A stretch of DNA of 6,924 bases from Salibacteraceae bacterium. GTDB taxonomy: Bacteria > Bacteroidota > Bacteroidia > Flavobacteriales_G > Salibacteraceae. Below are positions 5,331-6,924 of this stretch, one piece after another. The notes beneath the pieces are model-generated. The model worked only from the letters and a program-made list of their open reading frames with translations. It was not told the origin of the DNA and ran no database searches. The DNA lies in contig JALRDM010000160.1 of NCBI GenBank assembly GCA_023262195.1, positions 1-6,924 on the forward strand. The letters run 5' to 3'. A program made the position numbers and the translations under genes. Every line of letters starts with the position of its first letter. Within the stretch, counting starts at the first letter, position 1.

Positions 5331-6248
5331 CTAGTACTCTTGAGCTGCTTTGGAGTAGATGATTGTATGCGGAAACGAAATTGCTGACCCCATCACCACC
5401 AGCGCAGGTAGCAGGGTATTAAACATACTTTGATCAAAAAAGAGGGTGATGGTAATTATGGCCATAATAGGTGCAATACTCAAAACAAGCATTTCTTTAA
5501 AAACATCGTAGTACGAGACAGGTTTGACGTTGCTATTGTCAATTGCTTTCAATTCAAAAGTCAATGATGGTATGCTGTGGAAGTAGAAGAAGAAAACGGC
5601 AAAAGATGTCGCGAGATCAAGAGCAAAGAAAAGCACCGTCAATACAAGCACATTAAAAATCTGAACTGAAAAGTTTTCATTTAGAGTCCATCCTAAAAGA
5701 ATTGGCAATGAGCTATAAAACAGCCACACGACCGTGACAGCAATGTTTAAGCTCATCGTTGTTTTGGGTATTTCCAGTGATATTGGAGTGATTCGAGTTA
5801 TGACTTCTAATGTTTCACCTGCATTGAAGAGAAACATAGAAGCAAAAAGAAGCAGTCCCCAAGCGGCTGAATAAACTTGTTGAACGAACTTTTTTTCAAA
5901 CATAATGTGTGTCCATTCCACTTCACCGAAATGCCATGCACTGTATAATATGAATATACCAAGGGCGACAGCAGGCGATACCCACCAAACCCCAGCCACA
6001 ATGGTCATGACGATGATATAACTCCCATAAAAAGTTGTCTTCTTTATTGACTTTGATGGATTACTTAGATTAAACAACCAACGGTCTAACGACCCATGTG
6101 CGATTCCAAGTGTGAAAACGTGGATGATGAAGTAGAATGGCTTTCCCGATTCACCCACGAGCTGCAATACTCCAAGAGAGGCAAATGCCGCCAGAAGAGA
6201 GTACAGTTTTACATTCTTAAAAGAGGCCTTTAATATGTACTGCAGCAT
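5331..6248 (-). CDS. blh: Brp/Blh-family beta-carotene 15,15'-dioxygenase
   Basis: This integral-membrane, iron-dependent family cleaves beta-carotene into two retinal molecules, the chromophore of microbial rhodopsins. The 305-residue protein is strongly hydrophobic, with about seven or eight membrane segments. Family motifs are GIAHGSLDRWLF (48-59, H51), YSAWHFGEVEW (102-112, H106), FFFYFHSIPSL (219-229, H224) and a C-terminal FPHTIIY (292-298, H294). In the characterised marine Blh four histidines (H21, H78, H188, H192) are held to bind iron, the last two forming HxxxH; here the second of that pair aligns with Ser228. The start ATG (6246-6248) lies inside crtY, giving a 32-bp overlap in another frame and likely translational coupling. 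No Shine-Dalgarno is visible. Neighbouring crtY would supply the beta-carotene. Family membership is firm; activity is less certain because of the missing histidine. Confidence 0.88.
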   Translation of the reverse strand: MLQYILKASFKNVKLYSLLAAFASLGVLQLVGESGKPFYFIIHVFTLGIAHGSLDRWLFNLSNPSKSIKKTTFYGSYIIVMTIVAGVWWVSPAVALGIFILYSAWHFGEVEWTHIMFEKKFVQQVYSAAWGLLLFASMFLFNAGETLEVITRITPISLEIPKTTMSLNIAVTVVWLFYSSLPILLGWTLNENFSVQIFNVLVLTVLFFALDLATSFAVFFFYFHSIPSLTFELKAIDNSNVKPVSYYDVFKEMLVLSIAPIMAIITITLFFDQSMFNTLLPALVVMGSAISFPHTIIYSKAAQEY

Positions 6249-6924
6249 GTTTAAGAAATGGTGTTTTTGGTAGAGATAGCACTATGGGTAAGGCTGTTTT
6301 CCACGAAATGGAGTTGAACATAAACTTGAGAAATTGATCGCCTGATGTGCCTCTAAACATTGAAAGAAACAGACCCTGAGCCAAGCTAGGATTTGCTTTG
6401 ATTACGCTTAGAAATACAGTATCTAAGTACTCTTTCAGCTTTTCTTTTTTCGCCTGAAGTGGGGTCGGGTCATTTAGAAAGTCTAGCCAGTGTTTTACTT
6501 CATCATGTACCGTTTGTAATAAGTACCCAGAGCTCCTGCGTTGGAAGCCCCCTGCTAAACCTATATTAAAGATTTTCGAAGTGTTTATGATCGCTCTTTG
6601 TGATGTAGGCATGGGAATCGCTCCACATTCTACACTACTTAATGAGTAATTATGATTGAATTGTGATAGTAGGTTATTGAAGCGGGCATCGAGCAATGCA
6701 CGTGACATAGGTGTGGTTGTGATGACGGTGTATTCGATGAGAGCCTTCCGCGCTGAGTAGGGTAAGTCATATCGAAACTCAACATGTTCATCTTGTTCAT
6801 GACTGTGGAAATCCATGAGCCTCACCTCACTTGGATCGAACGTATCTTGATCAAGTTCAACAATTGCCCCTTTGAATTGCTGTATCAAGTCGCTTTTATA
6901 GGGATTAAGAACAACGCTATTATA
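6217..6924 (-). CDS. crtY: Lycopene beta-cyclase CrtY (5' end beyond window)
   Basis: CrtY closes both ends of lycopene into beta-ionone rings, yielding beta-carotene. The reading frame stays open to the window's right edge, giving 235 visible residues of a family of about 380-400; the N-terminal FAD/NAD(P)-binding Rossmann part lies outside. A TTG at 6886-6888 is in frame but is only an internal Leu. Visible signatures, numbered from the edge, are QQFKG (15-19), LMDF followed by a His-rich stretch, FRYDLPYSARKALIEYT, CGAIPMPTS and the C-terminal GLAGGFQRRSSGYLLQTV block. These match the CrtY type rather than the CrtL-like or heterodimeric CrtYc/Yd type. The usual Arg after 'MDF' is His here. 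It is followed by blh with a 32-bp overlap, so the two probably share one transcript for carotenoid-to-retinal conversion. Confidence 0.9.
   Translation of the reverse strand, partial: YNSVVLNPYKSDLIQQFKGAIVELDQDTFDPSEVRLMDFHSHEQDEHVEFRYDLPYSARKALIEYTVITTTPMSRALLDARFNNLLSQFNHNYSLSSVECGAIPMPTSQRAIINTSKIFNIGLAGGFQRRSSGYLLQTVHDEVKHWLDFLNDPTPLQAKKEKLKEYLDTVFLSVIKANPSLAQGLFLSMFRGTSGDQFLKFMFNSISWKTALPIVLSLPKTPFLKHAAVHIKGLF

Noticed and set aside
6886..6888. TTG as the start of a short crtY
   Set aside because: The frame stays open upstream to the window edge and the essential N-terminal cofactor-binding part would be missing; it is an internal Leu.

Overview
The window looks like chromosomal DNA from a member of the Bacteroidota, probably a marine or otherwise light-exposed one. 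The evidence is a xerD gene divergent from aroQ, very weak or absent Shine-Dalgarno sequences, a Bacteroidota-type Kazal lipoprotein, a DUF6428 protein beside an ArsR regulator, and a carotenoid/retinal gene pair. The genus cannot be fixed from the sequence alone. Genes fill nearly all of it and no gap exceeds 90 bases. There are no RNA genes, insertion sequences, CRISPR arrays or prophage remnants that I can see.

Layout. Positions 1-711 (minus) hold the N-terminal 237 codons of the tyrosine recombinase XerD, whose C-terminus lies beyond the left edge. An 87-bp divergent gap separates it from a tight plus-strand group (799-2321): aroQ (type II 3-dehydroquinate dehydratase), a TrmH/SpoU-type RNA ribose methyltransferase, and a small antibiotic-biosynthesis-monooxygenase-like protein, with 10- and 7-bp gaps. 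Next is a small Kazal-domain lipoprotein (2413-2643).

Positions 2690-4192 carry the most distinctive module. A 30-bp dyad-symmetric putative operator precedes arsR. After arsR come a DUF6428 protein with a cysteine-rich tail and a low-molecular-weight-phosphatase/arsenate-reductase-like protein, all on one strand with a 36-bp gap and a 1-nt stop/start overlap. This resembles an arsenic (metalloid) response operon. No efflux pump (Acr3/ArsB) follows; the next gene is a CorA-type Mg2+/Co2+ channel (4262-5329) whose signature reads GTN instead of GMN.

The right end (5331-6924, minus) is a carotenoid/retinal unit: crtY (lycopene cyclase, N-terminus beyond the right edge), overlapped for 32 bp by a Brp/Blh-family beta-carotene 15,15'-dioxygenase gene. 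Together these would turn lycopene into beta-carotene and cleave it to retinal, the chromophore of microbial rhodopsins, so a rhodopsin gene elsewhere in the genome is expected. The Blh protein seems to lack one of the four histidines regarded as iron ligands in the family. The corA and blh stop codons face each other one base apart.
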